Below are positions 1-10,966 of a DNA stretch of 64,000 nucleotides, one piece after another. Each line of letters opens with the position of its first letter. The first letter of the stretch is position 1. The stretch lies in contig JBANSL010000010.1 of the NCBI GenBank assembly GCA_037127255.1, positions 32,237,120 through 32,301,119 on the forward strand. Direction: 5' to 3'. The position numbers and the translations under genes are program-made. The notes beneath the pieces are model-generated. The model searched no databases. It saw only the letters and a list, made by a program, of their open reading frames with translations, and had not been told where the DNA came from. This DNA is from Persicaria tinctoria (taxonomy: Eukaryota > Streptophyta > Magnoliopsida > Caryophyllales > Polygonaceae).

Positions 1-2010
1 TTATACATAATCATGACAATAAAATAAGATTTATTTCTTATCAAATGAAAATAAAATAAAAATTTTAATCTCTGTCTAAATATTATATATATAGGCAGTG
101 CACAATTTTTACTTTCTTATTATATATATATATGTATATATATATACATATTTAGATAGTGTAATTGTTGTATATATATGTGTTGTATTATGTATAAATT
201 CCATAAAGTGAAAAATTGGGAGGGAAATCGAAAAGTTGGGAGGGAAATCTAAATTTCGAAGTGAAAAGTTTGGGATTTCAAAGATCCTCTCTCTCCTCAC
301 TCTCCTCTCTCCTCACATTTCAATCGCTCAAACCCGATCCTCTCTCTCCTCACTCGCAATCGCTCAAACCCTAACTCTCTCAATCCCTTCTCTCTCTGAA
401 TCGCTCCTCTCGATCTCTCAATCGCTCAAACCCTAACTCTCTGAATCGCTCCAATCATGAAAGGAGGCGTGACACGAAAATCTACTCGTCATACGAGCTC
501 CACCTCCAGACCACCACTGGCTCCGACCAAAACACCGACGAAGGCAGTACGGCCGAGGACTCCAAAGCTCGCATCTCCTACAAGGTTTTCACCCCGGAAA
601 CATCCACCCACCGCCCTCTCTCCAACGGTAACCGACCCTAACCCTAAACCCTCCACTGGTCCACCCTCTCCACCGGTCTACCCTCCTACTGGAGCGTCTC
701 CCCGAAAAAATCAATCCACCGCCCCCTCTCCAACGGTAACCGAACCTAAACCTAAACCCTCCACTGCACCCTCTCCACCGGTCCAACCTCCTACTAGAGC
801 GTCTCCCCGGAAACATCAAACCACTGCCCCCTCTCCACCATTTAAACCTACTACCAGAGCATCACCACGGAGAGTTCAACCCATTCGCCCCTCCCCACCG
901 GCGACATCTACTCCCGCTTCGCCCTCTGAAGCCCCACCTCACCCGACCAAAACACACACAAGATCTCAAACCCCTGCCCCCTCCTAACCGGTGTCGTCCC
1001 CCGCCCTAGTGGTGAGCGTTGAACCCTCTGCACCCGCCCAACCCAACTCTTCTCAACTTGGGCCCTCGACTTCCGCGGTGGCGACCTAGGAGTCCTCCGA
1101 ATCTCAACCTCAGCTTGAAGTGTCAAACAACAATGACATTCAGTCATCGTCAAGGACAGAGAAGAGCATCTCTAAGAACCACAATGACTCAGCTGCCCAC
1201 AATGACTCAGCTGCCCAAGGAAGTGAGGAATCTTCTAGGTGGAACAAAAAAGTTGCAATTGAACTCCTTAATGGAACGTAAGTGAAATGTCTTTCGATTT
1301 CGGTTTCATAATTTCTAAGTAATTGAACTCGGCTGCTCAATGATTGATGTTGTTTTTATGTATTCTGCACTAAGTATGTATGAGTAGGACTGTGTGATCA
1401 GTCAGTTGTTTTCATTCTGTATAAAACTGAATTTGTTGGTATATGTTGGCTGATGTGGTTTCATAATTTCTAAGTAATTGAACTTGGCTGCTCAACTGAC
1501 TATGTGATGCTCAACTGACTGTTTTGTATATGTATTGTGCACTAAGTATGTATTAGGACTATGTGATGCCCATGTCATCATCTCAATTATTTGCATTCTG
1601 TATAAAACTGAGTTAAAAATCTCTTTATGATTGATCAGTCAGTTGAGTAAGTAATGAATTTGGAGTCCTCTTATTGACATTACACTGAATTAAAAAGCTC
1701 TTTATGATTGGTCCATTTCAATTGGATGTATTCTGTATAAATCTGAAATCAAAAGCTCCTTATGATTGGTGCATTTCAATTATATGTATTCTGTATAAAT
1801 CTCAATTGTATGTATTGTTATATATTCTAATTAATTTATAAGTAATTGACCAATGCTAATACATCTACTTTCTATGTATGACCTGATGAATTACCTGATG
1901 AAGATTCGATGCAAGCAATCCTGCATTTGGAGTCCTGACGCATATCATTCACTCGCATTTCGATGGCCCATACATACGCTGGAGTGATGTCCCTGACCAA
2001 ACGAAGGAGC

Positions 2011-2104
2011 TATGGTGGGAAATGTTCAGGGTACAATACAATTATCTCTTTACTGGTTATGGTGGGAAATGTTCAGGGTACAATACAATTATCTCTTTAC
2101 TGGT
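2011..2104 (+). repeat. 47-bp tandem duplication across an exon end and splice donor
   Basis: Bases 2011-2057 and 2058-2104 are the same 47-bp unit (starting TATGGTGGGAAATG). The unit contains the end of the second transposase exon and its GT donor, so two identical donor sites lie in tandem. Confidence 0.9.
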
Positions 2105-2131
2105 TACTTTTATTTCTTTTGGATGCATGAA

Positions 2132-2137
2132 TACACA

Positions 2138-2177
<40 letters not shown>
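2132..2177. repeat. (AC)n microsatellite in intron
   Basis: Near-perfect CA dinucleotide run with one T interruption, in the intron before the third transposase exon. Confidence 0.95.
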
Positions 2178-2180
<3 letters not shown>

Positions 2181-3989
2181 TCTTTAATCCACTGTTTTTT
2201 TCACTATGTGTAGCATCGATGTGCATGGGATGAAAATGAATTCCCAGAATCAGTAGTTCGCAAGGCTTTCAACACTAGGGGAGGGGACCACTTGAGGAAT
2301 GTTTTTGGGAAGGCACGCACTGGACTAACAAAGAAAAAGCCTACGTGGGTCAAGCAAGTGATATGGAAGAACATGTGGGAGAAATGGGGAAAGGACGACA
2401 AATTCCTACATCAATCTGAAGTGAACAAGCAAAACAGAGCCATAGCAACACAGAAAGGCAGTCCAATTTTCAGCGGTGGTTTAGTTTCAACAACTGTTAT
2501 CAAGAATCGACTTGTATGCAGTTTAAATTACCTACTTAACTTATTTTCAATGCATTTCATTTTCCTACATAACTAAACGAATACCTTTGTTTTCATAGAG
2601 GACGGAGCTTGGAAAGGAGCCCACACCAAAGCAAACCTTTGAAAGGTGTCATAGAAAATGAGATGGTTCTTGGACGGGCACTCAATGCCAAGAAACTGTG
2701 GTAACTTGAATTTAAACCCTTAATATTTTAAATGCTTACTGTTTGTGTTATGTCCATGATTGATCCTATTGGTGACCCTTACTTTTTTTTTCATGCTCCT
2801 CTTGTTTTGTATACTGTTGTTGTTCTGTATACTGCTGATTGATATTGCGCTGTTGTTGTTCTGTATACTGCTGATTGATGCTACGCTGTTGTTGTTGTTC
2901 TCCTTTAGAAAGGAATGCATTGTCTTAAGAATGATGCTATTTTGTCGATCTTGTTGTTATGTTTCATAAAGGAACGTGTCCATGATTTGGCCTTGTTAAT
3001 CCTGCATTGTCTTAAGATATGACCTTGTTATTTCTGCATTATCTTAAGATTTCACCTTGTTGTCTTCTGCTAGGAATGTGTCGTTCTTGTTGCTATATAT
3101 ACTGTTGTTGTCTTCTGCTAAGTTGGAAGTTAGTTATTTACCAACTGATTTCCACGATTCATCCTTGTTATAGCTACTGATGTTGCAAGCTAATTCTTCT
3201 ACATTATGATATGTTAATATATGTATATGATTGGTTTGGATATTCATTTCGTTTCCTTTCAATTTATAGGACAAGTATGACCAGCTACTTGACGAAGAAA
3301 CATTGGATGATGATGTAGTCTCTGACAATGGATCCCATTCGGTTGACACGAATGAGCTTTGGCTCAAGGCAACATGTGTTGTCAAGAAAGGCCGGGTTCA
3401 TGACATGGGATCAGAGTCTCAACACATGCTTTCAGGACGTTATGGACGCACTGGTGGACAGAATTCTGCAGCTCGTAGTAGTGGCAATCTAAAGACTGCA
3501 TGATGATTGAACTCTCAACAATCAAGGAAGACTTGAGGAAAGAAATGGTGGAGTTGGGAGATCAAGTGCAGACGCAGGTGGCCACAAATCTCAGGGAAGA
3601 GATGTCATCATTTGGAGATCGAATGTAGGAGACACTTCTTAGCACCATGAGGGATTTCTACAAGGGCAAACGCACATCAAAATCAAAGTAAGTTGCAGGC
3701 TTAAGTGCAGTTTGGTGGTTTGGACTTCTGTTCTTTTGCTTGGTTCGTATATATAACTGTTTGGATTTGGATGCCTCTTTTGGAATGTCAAACAACTATG
3801 TCCGGCTATACGTGTTTCGTTTGCTGCCCGAACAACTACCTTTGGTTTAGACTTATGTGGTTTTTGTTGGATGACTGTTTCGTTTGCACTAGTAACATGT
3901 TATGACTTTATATGTATGTCTTTCGTATCGTATTTATATATATTGCATTCACAATATCACCCCAAAATGAAACGAACCAATGACAAGAA

Positions 3990-4470
3990 ACCATCAACAA
4001 CATGAGCCACGACACAAAATTAGCCTATAAATAGCAACGGCAGTATAACTGGCGCTACCCACAACCTTAGCAACAAAATTAGCAACGACCCCACCAACAA
4101 CACTAGTAATGACCTTATCAACGGCCTTAGCAACGGATCGGCAATGAACTCGGCACGGTTCATCACCAGCTTGTAGCCACGAACACAGCAATGAACTCAG
4201 CCACGACTACAATTTCGAGGCTGTTTTCAAACTGGGTTCGTAGCCACAGCCACGGCATATATCACCTACTATTAGCCGCGGATTTAGCAACGGGCATAGA
4301 AAGTTCATTGGTAACATCCGTGGCTAACGACCCCTCGCTATTAGCTGCGAGGCAAATAGCAAGGGATGGCGCGCCCGTGGCTAATTCCGTGGCTAAACTG
4401 GTTAGCAACGGACATTCGTGGCTAAAGCCGTTGCTATTTCCCATAGCTATTTCCTGCGTTTTTAGTAGTG
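3990..4470. repeat. CACTA subterminal repeats and 3' terminus
   Basis: Short words such as TAGCAACGG and CGTGGCTAA recur many times on both strands, ending in TTTTTAGTAGTG. This is the usual architecture of CACTA subterminal regions, where the element-encoded protein binds. The 300 bases before it (3692-3990) look like the 3' untranslated part of the transposase gene. Confidence 0.75.
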
Positions 4471-5253
4471 TACGAGGTTCGGCAGGAACTTGGCCTACGT
4501 CCCCGCCTACGGTTCTTCCACAACCCTAGGATTCAACCGACTTTTATTGATTCACAGGAATTAGGATCCTAGTAGCTCCCCGAGAAGCCTCTCTCCTATA
4601 CAATTGCAATCTAGTCAACTCATGTTCCCTTGGAGTCCTAGACCAATCTAGAAGAGCCCCACCTCTCTATGCTATCTAGTACAATCCTCTTACACTTAGT
4701 GAATCAATCGCCTAGTGTTCACTTCTTGAGTTACAAACTCTCGAGTATAACACTAAAACTGAATATATCCTATAAGCTCACTGTGTAACTCTCAAATGCT
4801 TTGAAATGAAATAACAGACTCTTAAGGACTAGCAGAGAGCACACGAAGAAGACAAATCTTGCTTGAAGGCTTGAGTGTATGAAAGCTTTTGTTCAACAGA
4901 TGTATATATAGCAGTCTTCTTCTTCCTTTTCTTTATATTGAAACGAATCGGCGCCTAAGGATCTTCACCAACGGCTAGACTTGATCATGGCTTGAGGTGG
5001 ATCTTCTATCTTTGGAAACTTCGAAGGCCATGATGTTCCGATTTGAATCTTCTCCAATTTTCAACACAAGGAAGGAAATAATATTCGAACATACTTCCTG
5101 AAAGGTTAGTGTATATATGATAATATAATGGAAGCGTATAATAACATAAAATAATATTCGAACATAATATCATATAGAACAGGTTTTGTGTTTCATCAAC
5201 ACTGTTAAAGCTTCAAGACCTTTGACACAAACATACTATCAAGGCCTTTGAAA
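4471..5253 (-). repeat. Sirevirus-type 3' LTR remnant (element A)
   Basis: It aligns base for base with the complete LTR at 18836-19874, from the internal position near 19064 up to CAAGGCCTTTGAAA. The left end is cut by the CACTA insertion. The right end lacks the last ~39 bases, including the terminal TTATCA and the adjacent polypurine tract. The junction GAAA/ACAAAAC shares GAAA with both partners, which fits a microhomology deletion. A TATA-like TATATATA is at about 4907 on the minus strand. Confidence 0.85.
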
Positions 5254-5531
5254 ACAAAACAAGGTCTTCCAAGACCTTGAGATCATAAGTTAGAAAATAT
5301 GTTGGACCATAAGTTAGAAAATATGAAAGGCATCCAACTAAAAACAAAACAAGGTCTTCCAAGACCTTCACAGCAGTTAAATAAGTTTTCAAGGTCTAAA
5401 CCACAAGATCATCTCCCCCTTTTTTTTTTATTTCAACAAAGGAGGAGGTAAAACAGTAACCAAAAGTTTTGAAATAGTTTCCAAAAATCAGCAATGTTTC
5501 AGATTCAGGGATAGGTTAGGGTAGGGTAGGG
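5254..5531 (-). other. Sirevirus 3' non-coding region with polypurine tract and inverted repeats
   Basis: On the minus strand a polypurine tract (A-run, then GGGGGAGATGAT) lies at about 5405-5430. The perfect hairpin AAGGTCTTCCAAGACCTT occurs at 5261-5278 and 5351-5368. A CATAAGTTAGAAAATATG block is also duplicated here. Multiple polypurine tracts and palindromes upstream of the 3' LTR are known in Sireviruses. No coding sequence is seen. Confidence 0.7.
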
Positions 5532-7256
5532 TTAAGCTTCATCGTCCGGAACATCATCAGTGAGCCTCGTCCACAGACCTTGCAACAGTTTGGTTATCCC
5601 GCTCATCTCCGTCATAAACTCCTTGTGCAGCTCCTTGAGATCCAGGCGAACTTCCTCCAAGCCCAACTCCAGGTTGTCCATGCGTTCATCAATGGCTGAG
5701 GTAGTGGGAAGAGCTTTTGAAGGAGAGGCAAGACTCCAAGTCCCTTGGGGGGACCGAGTGATGCCAATCTTTTCAAGGCTCTTGGATTCGAACTTTCCCA
5801 TATGACGCTGTTGTTCTTCATTTTTGAAATTGATTCCAGAAGCTTTGAAGATATGGGTCAAAAGGGTGGAAAACGGGAGGGGAGTTCCTTTTTTGGCTTT
5901 TCTAGCATGAGCCATGGATCCAAGGATAGTGTTGGCCAGATCAAGGTCAAGGCCATTTAGGATTCGGTAAAGTAGGACCATGACATTATTAGTAAGGAGC
6001 GAGCCAGAGTTAAGACGGGGTAAGAGGCAACGAACAATGATGTTAAAGATAATTTTTGCCTCTAAGGTAAGGGATGAGTGGGTTAGCTGTTTTGAGGTGC
6101 TGGTGGATGCTTTGGGTAGGAGATATTTGGATCGAGCAAGGGTGATGCACTGTTCTTTTGTGGGGTTCTCGGGAGAGGGTGGACAAGGTCTAGGTAGGCC
6201 AAGGAAATCAGCAAAGTCAATGGAGTTGAACGAGATTCTAACCCTTTTGACGATGGATTCCAAAGACCAACCGTCAACAATGTTTTTGGCTTTTAGGTTT
6301 ATGTAGAACATGCGGGTGAGTTGGGGATAATAGCCAGATTCAAGGTTGTGAAGGGTCCAGGCAGGGGATTGTTTGAGTAGAGAGATGCAAGGTAAGTTCA
6401 AAGCTTCAAAGAACTCAAGATCTAAAAAATCGGAACAACAAATCCTACGAGTTCGAAACTCATCTACCCACTTTCCAGCCGTTTCAGTATTTTCAAACCA
6501 TGAAGAGGGTAAGGATTGGTTTACCTGGATGTAGGCGGGTGGGTCAGCATTCTTCCTGCGAGCAATCGTTGGAGCAGCTCTCTTGGCAGGCGCCTCAAAG
6601 CCTCTGAGGGTGCCCTTCCTGGTGCGCTTTGGAGAAGGAGGCTTGACAGCTGCTGTGGCTTTCCGCTTCTTTGGAGACGGGGGAGAACGAGAAGGAGAAG
6701 GAGAGGCAACAGGTTCTGGCTCCTCGTCCTCCTCGTCCTCAGACCCCGAGTCCTCACCGAACCCCTTATTGTTGTCTCCTTCAGCATTCTCGTCGTCACC
6801 GGTCTCATCATCCTCCTCTTCTTCTTCTTCTGGTTCCTCCTCAGTGGGAACTTCTGCCTCGGCCTCTTTCCTGATTCTTTCGGCCTCCTCCTCAACTAGC
6901 TTTCTTGCCTGCTCGGCCTCTTCTTCGACCTTCTTTTTCCTTAAAGCTTCTTCTTCAGCTTCCTTGGCGGCATCCCGTTCCAGAATGGCGTCGAGATCCT
7001 CCTCTTCCTCATCCACCTCCTCAGTGATGACCTTCTTTTTCCCTTTCTGTTTCGCACTGAGAGGGTTCTTAGCAGAGCGTTTTTTAGAGCCATTGGTTAC
7101 AATAGTCGTGCTCTCAGCGATGGTGCTCTGGACAACAGCATGGACGATGGCTTGAGGAGTGGGTTCAGGTGCAGGAGAGGTGGAAGTGGCCTGACGTTCT
7201 TTGGGGGTGGCGCCAAGTCTTTTGGGTGTGGAAGCTTTCTTTGATTTGGAAGCCAT
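5532..7256 (-). CDS. env-like ORF of Sirevirus element A (putative plant transposon protein domain)
   Basis: The frame is open for 574 codons from an ATG at 7256. The N-terminus is basic (MASKSKKASTPKR). Residues ~70-200 are a highly charged Glu/Lys coiled-coil and acidic stretch. Residues ~240-470 form the globular part usually annotated as 'putative plant transposon protein' (motif PPAYIQVNQSLPSSWFEN; later SIDFADFLGLPRPCPPSPEN). A C-terminal coiled-coil covers ~525-570. It lies directly downstream of pol in the same orientation, the place where Sireviruses carry an extra env-like ORF. Its function is unknown, and no clear signal peptide or transmembrane helix is seen. It is the only uninterrupted ORF of the element. 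A near-identical partial copy is at 16963-18253. Confidence 0.8.
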   Translation of the reverse strand: MASKSKKASTPKRLGATPKERQATSTSPAPEPTPQAIVHAVVQSTIAESTTIVTNGSKKRSAKNPLSAKQKGKKKVITEEVDEEEEDLDAILERDAAKEAEEEALRKKKVEEEAEQARKLVEEEAERIRKEAEAEVPTEEEPEEEEEEDDETGDDENAEGDNNKGFGEDSGSEDEEDEEPEPVASPSPSRSPPSPKKRKATAAVKPPSPKRTRKGTLRGFEAPAKRAAPTIARRKNADPPAYIQVNQSLPSSWFENTETAGKWVDEFRTRRICCSDFLDLEFFEALNLPCISLLKQSPAWTLHNLESGYYPQLTRMFYINLKAKNIVDGWSLESIVKRVRISFNSIDFADFLGLPRPCPPSPENPTKEQCITLARSKYLLPKASTSTSKQLTHSSLTLEAKIIFNIIVRCLLPRLNSGSLLTNNVMVLLYRILNGLDLDLANTILGSMAHARKAKKGTPLPFSTLLTHIFKASGINFKNEEQQRHMGKFESKSLEKIGITRSPQGTWSLASPSKALPTTSAIDERMDNLELGLEEVRLDLKELHKEFMTEMSGITKLLQGLWTRLTDDVPDDEA

Positions 7257-7708
7257 GGAGGTAATCGGCTAGGGTTTTTTAGAACAGTTTGAGAGGTTGA
7301 AGAAAGAGAATTTGGAAGGGTTTGGATAAGTCTGGGTACAGAATTGGGTTTAAGTAGAGTGAGGTGTTGGAGTTGATTGGACGGGTTTAGAGTTCCAAGG
7401 ATAGTAATCATAACATTGCCATTTTGAAAAATTTCCATTCAAAATTCAAATCAACCCATTAAAATATAAGGGAAATAACCGAAATATTTTGTTCCAAAAA
7501 TAAAATATCTCAACGGAATAAAATGTAACATAAATAAATGATTTTGAAATCCGATAAAAATAATAGTTGATCAAATATCTAAAAAGATATTAACCAAATA
7601 TATACGATCCGATATCTGTTTTCTACCGTTCAGTTCACGAACCTTGACATAGAACTCAAGGGTCTTGACACGGAGTAGAATTTATCTTTCGTAAAGGGAA
7701 AGCTCCCC
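7257..7708 (-). other. Spacer between pol and the env-like ORF
   Basis: No conserved coding frame is visible. The sequence is AT-rich and presumably carries the leader of the downstream ORF. The right edge reaches the last RNase H codons (the minus-strand frame ends MLNKDALS). Confidence 0.5.
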
Positions 7709-9130
7709 CTACGAAAGTGCATCCTTGTTAAGCATCCCAATCTCTCGTTTAATGAAGGTGAACATGTCCTCTGCCAAAGGCTTAGTAAAAATGTCAGCCC
7801 ATTGATAATCAGTTGTAATAAAGGAAATGGACACATCACCTTTTTCGACATGGTCTCTAATGAAATGATGTCTTACATCAATATGTTTGGTCCTTGAATG
7901 TTGAACAAGATTCTTTGTAATGGAGATGGCACTTGTATTGTCACACTTAATGGGAATGCCTTTGAGGTTGATGTCAAGATCTCGCATTTGTTGAGCTATC
8001 CAAAGGATTTGAGAGCAGCATGCTCCAGCTGCTATGTATTCGGCTTCTGCAGTGGATAGGGCAACTGAGTTTTGTTTCTTAGAGTGCCAACTGATCAAGG
8101 ATGCTCCTAAGAATTGGCAACATCCTGATGTGCTCTTCCTATCCACCTTATAGTCTGCAAAATCTGCATCAGAATATCCAATTAATGTGAAATCCTTTGG
8201 CTTTGGGTACCATAGTCCAAGCTCCTTAGTGCCATTGAGATATCGAAAGATCCTCTTCACAGCCACGAGGTGAGATTCTTCAGGATCAGCTTGAAACCTA
8301 GCACACATGCACACACTAAACATGATGTCAGGTCTACTAGCTGTAAGATATAGTAAAGATCCAATCATTCCTCGATACTCCTTTTGATTGACACTTTTCC
8401 AGTCTTGTCTTGATCTAGAGATAATGTTGAGCTCATGGGTGTCTTGGCTACATTGGATTTATCCATCTTGAACTTCTTCAAGAGATACTTAGTGTAATTG
8501 CTTTGGTTGACAAAGATCCCTTTCTTGGATTGATGAACTTGTAATCCCAAAAAGAAGTTGAGTTCACCCATCAAGCTCATATCAAATTCACTGAACATAA
8601 TGTCAGAAAATTCCTTGCACAAAGATGTGTTAGTAGCACCAAATAATATATCATCAACATAAATTTGAATAACCAAAATATCCTTTCCTTTGGTCTTGAT
8701 AAAAAGAGTCTTGTCGATCAACCCCCTTTTAAAATCATTTTCTAAAAGATATTTTGATAAGCGCTCATACCAAGCTCCTGAGGCTTGTTTCAAACCATAA
8801 AGCGCTTTGTCAAGTTTATAAACACGATTAGGAAATTCCAAACTTTCAAAACCTAGGGGTTGAGCCACATAAACTTCTTCCTCTAGGAAGCCATTAAGAA
8901 AAGGACACTTGACATCCATTTGATATAACTTTATGCTCATAAAAGATGCAAATGCTAATAGAATGCGAATGGCTTCAAGCCTGGCTACGGGAGCAAAGGT
9001 ATCCTCGTAGTCAATACATTCCTCTTGATTGTAGCCTTGAGCAACAAGCCTTGTCTTGTTCCTCACGATCTTACCATTCTCATCTAGCTTGTTTCAAAAT
9101 ACCCATCGTGTGCCAAAGACTGATTGATGC
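7709..9130 (-). pseudogene. Sirevirus pol: reverse transcriptase and RNase H
   Basis: The RT part (about 9130-8365) carries LVAQGYNQEECIDYEDTFAPVARLEAIR and the catalytic YVDD in the copia form YVDDILFGAT. RNase H (8365-7709) carries SDADFADYKVDRKSTSG, the ALSTAEAEYIAA acidic motif and the C-terminal ADIFTKPLAED. The two parts are in different frames around 8365. Just upstream of the RT block an in-frame TGA stands where the family has Arg (near 9093), and another stop separates it from the linker. The element therefore cannot make an intact polyprotein. The order on the minus strand (integrase, RT, RNase H) is that of Ty1/copia. Confidence 0.92.
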
Positions 9131-9150
9131 TTTGGTCTAGCCTTCAAGGT

Positions 9151-9931
9151 TTAGACTTTGTTTCTTTCAAATTCGTTAAGCTCACTTTGCATAGCAATGA
9201 TCCAATCTGGCTCTTGAAGGGCCTCATCTACCTTCTTTGGTTCAATAAGAGAAACAAACGCGTGAAACGCACAAAGATCTTTAAGTTTAGAACGAGTTTG
9301 AACACTAGAAGTAGGGTCAGAAATGATATCCTTTAATGAGTGTGATGAGGAGTATTTGAATTTCCTTTTGCTAGTCTCAGCTCCTTGATTCGTCACACTA
9401 GTAGGATTGATTTGTGGTACATCTGACTCCGTGGTCCTGTTAGGTTCAGTTACAGCAGTTTCTGACGTTTCAACACTGTTGGATTGGACACCAAGGGCTT
9501 TGGACGAATCTTCAACACCTTGGGCCAATTCTTCAGTGTTGAGAATTTGTTCCTGCATGTTCCTCTTCTCTGTGTTCTTGGTAGCAGTATCACCACCTTC
9601 CTCGTTCTCTGCATGGATGTTAAGATCTATATCTGCAACATTTTCACTCAAAGAACCGTCATTGCATTCATCAAATATAACATGTATACTTTATTCAACT
9701 AACTGAGTCCTTTTATTGAAGATTCTATAAGCTTTGTTACTTGTGGAGTAGCCAAGAAATATACCTTCATCACTACGTGCATCAAATTTCCCAAGGTTAT
9801 CTTTTTTCATTGTTATGAACAAAACAAGTACATCCAAAGGGTTTAAAATAAGTTATAAGTGGTTTGCGGCCTTTGAAAAGTTCATAAGGAGTTTTCTTTA
9901 AGATAGACCGAATAAGACAACAATTCAAAAT
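9151..9931 (-). pseudogene. Sirevirus pol: integrase-RT linker
   Basis: An acidic, Thr/Ser-rich linker of about 166 codons (9651-9151) precedes the RT block. It ends with the family-typical ALQEPDWIIAMQSELNEFERN, the usual entry into copia RT. The frame between 9651 and 9931 (end of the integrase region) has stops and at least one frame change. It is part of the broken polyprotein. Confidence 0.75.
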
Positions 9932-10966
9932 TTAGTTAGTTGTGTTAACAGCTTCAGCCCAATAGGTTTTAGGTAATACATTTTCTAAAAGCATAGTCCT
10001 GGCCATATCCTCTAAGGTGCGGTTCTTTCGTTCCACAACCCCGTTTTGTTGAGGTGTCCTAGGAGTAGAAAAGTTATGGGAGATGCCATATTTAGCACAA
10101 AACAAATCAAACTGAGGTTGATCAAACTCCCTACCATGATCACTCCGAATTGACACTATGGGCTCGTTTCTTAAAGTTTGCAACTCCTTACAAAGTTTTG
10201 AAAACTCAAATAAGGCCTCTGATTTTTCTTTTAAAAATGCAACTCAAGTATATCTAGAAAAATCATCAACAACGACTAGCATGTTCTTTTTACCATTGGG
10301 AGATTTAACTCGCATAGGACCACATAAATCCATATGTAAAAGTTCAAGGGGTCTAGAAAAACTTACAACCTTTTTGGGTTTGAAAGAGCTACGTGTTTGT
10401 TTACCTCGTGTGCATGCATTGCACATATCAATACCTTTGAAATCCATCTCAGGTAGCCCTCTTACAAGCCCTTTGGACACAAGCTTCTGTATTGTATGTG
10501 GACTCACATGACCGAGTCTCATATGCCAGAGCTTTGGATCGTCCATCAAAGCCTTTAGACAGGTTAAGCTTCCTTGTGCCACTTGATCAGCATTCACGGC
10601 GTAGATATTATTGTAACGATATGCAGTCAGTATAACTTCACCTGTATCTTCTCTGCACACTAGACATCTTTTCTTGTTAAATCTGACATTGTTGCCACTA
10701 TCACATAATTGAGAAATACTAAGCAAATTATACTTTAAACCATTCACAAGATAAGCATTTTTAATACTATGGTTGGAATCACTCCCAACGCTACCAATAC
10801 CAACGATGTCACATTTTCCTTTGTCACCAAGAGTGATTGTTCCTGTGGATTGCTCCTTTAGATCATGAAAGAGAGAACTCTTCCCACTCATATGCCTCGA
10901 GCATCCACTATCAATAATCCATTTGTGCTCCTTCACTTTGGTGATCTCCTGCAAAACAAACATCAA
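9932..10966 (-). pseudogene. Sirevirus protease and integrase
   Basis: The protease active site IDSGCSRHMSG lies near 10890. Next come the GAG_pre-integrase HHCC zinc site (WHMRLGH then CNAC) and the integrase core with the first Asp in LLHMDLCGPM, the second in SIRSDHGREF and the Glu in TPQQNGVVERKNRTL. The core is interrupted after DDFSRYT by a stop where the family has Trp (TGG to TGA, near 10248), and the frame resumes immediately. All three catalytic acidic residues are still present, which indicates a young but inactivated copy. Confidence 0.9.

Larger units (their letters stand above)
457..3691 (+). pseudogene. tnpA-like CACTA transposase gene (Transposase_24 family), broken
   Basis: Likely exons: 457-1277 (proline/serine-rich N-terminus, donor GTAAGT), about 1903-2030, 2214-2513, 2599-2700 and 3270 to about 3500. 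The third exon has the family core, with an RKAFNTRGGDHLRN block and WVKQVIWKNMWEKW. The fourth continues with TELGKEPTPKQTFERCHRK. The family product is known to bind subterminal repeats of CACTA elements; that role here is inferred. Breaks: a stop near 985, a TGA in exon 4 near 2659 (an Arg codon in the family, so CGA to TGA), and a frame change after about 3500, where a coiled-coil tail resumes in another frame. A 47-bp tandem duplication covers the end of exon 2 and its donor. It is non-functional as read. Confidence 0.75.
1..4470 (+). mobile_element. CACTA (En/Spm) transposon, 3' part; 5' end lies outside the window
   Basis: The right end reads TTTTTAGTAGTG, the inverted form of a CACTA terminus, and is preceded by about 480 bases of subterminal repeats. 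The interior holds a spliced tnpA-like gene of the plant Transposase_24 (Ptta/En/Spm) type. Immediately right of base 4470 the sequence is Sirevirus LTR beginning at an internal LTR position (compare about 19064), so the element inserted into that LTR. The left terminus and the 3-bp target duplication cannot be seen. Bases 1-450 are AT-rich with TA and TATG runs and then a CT-rich leader, and no coding signal is seen there. Confidence 0.8.

Noticed and set aside
6516..7155. Plus-strand frames rich in Ser or Arg
   Set aside because: They are antisense shadows of the acidic coiled-coil part of the env-like ORF.
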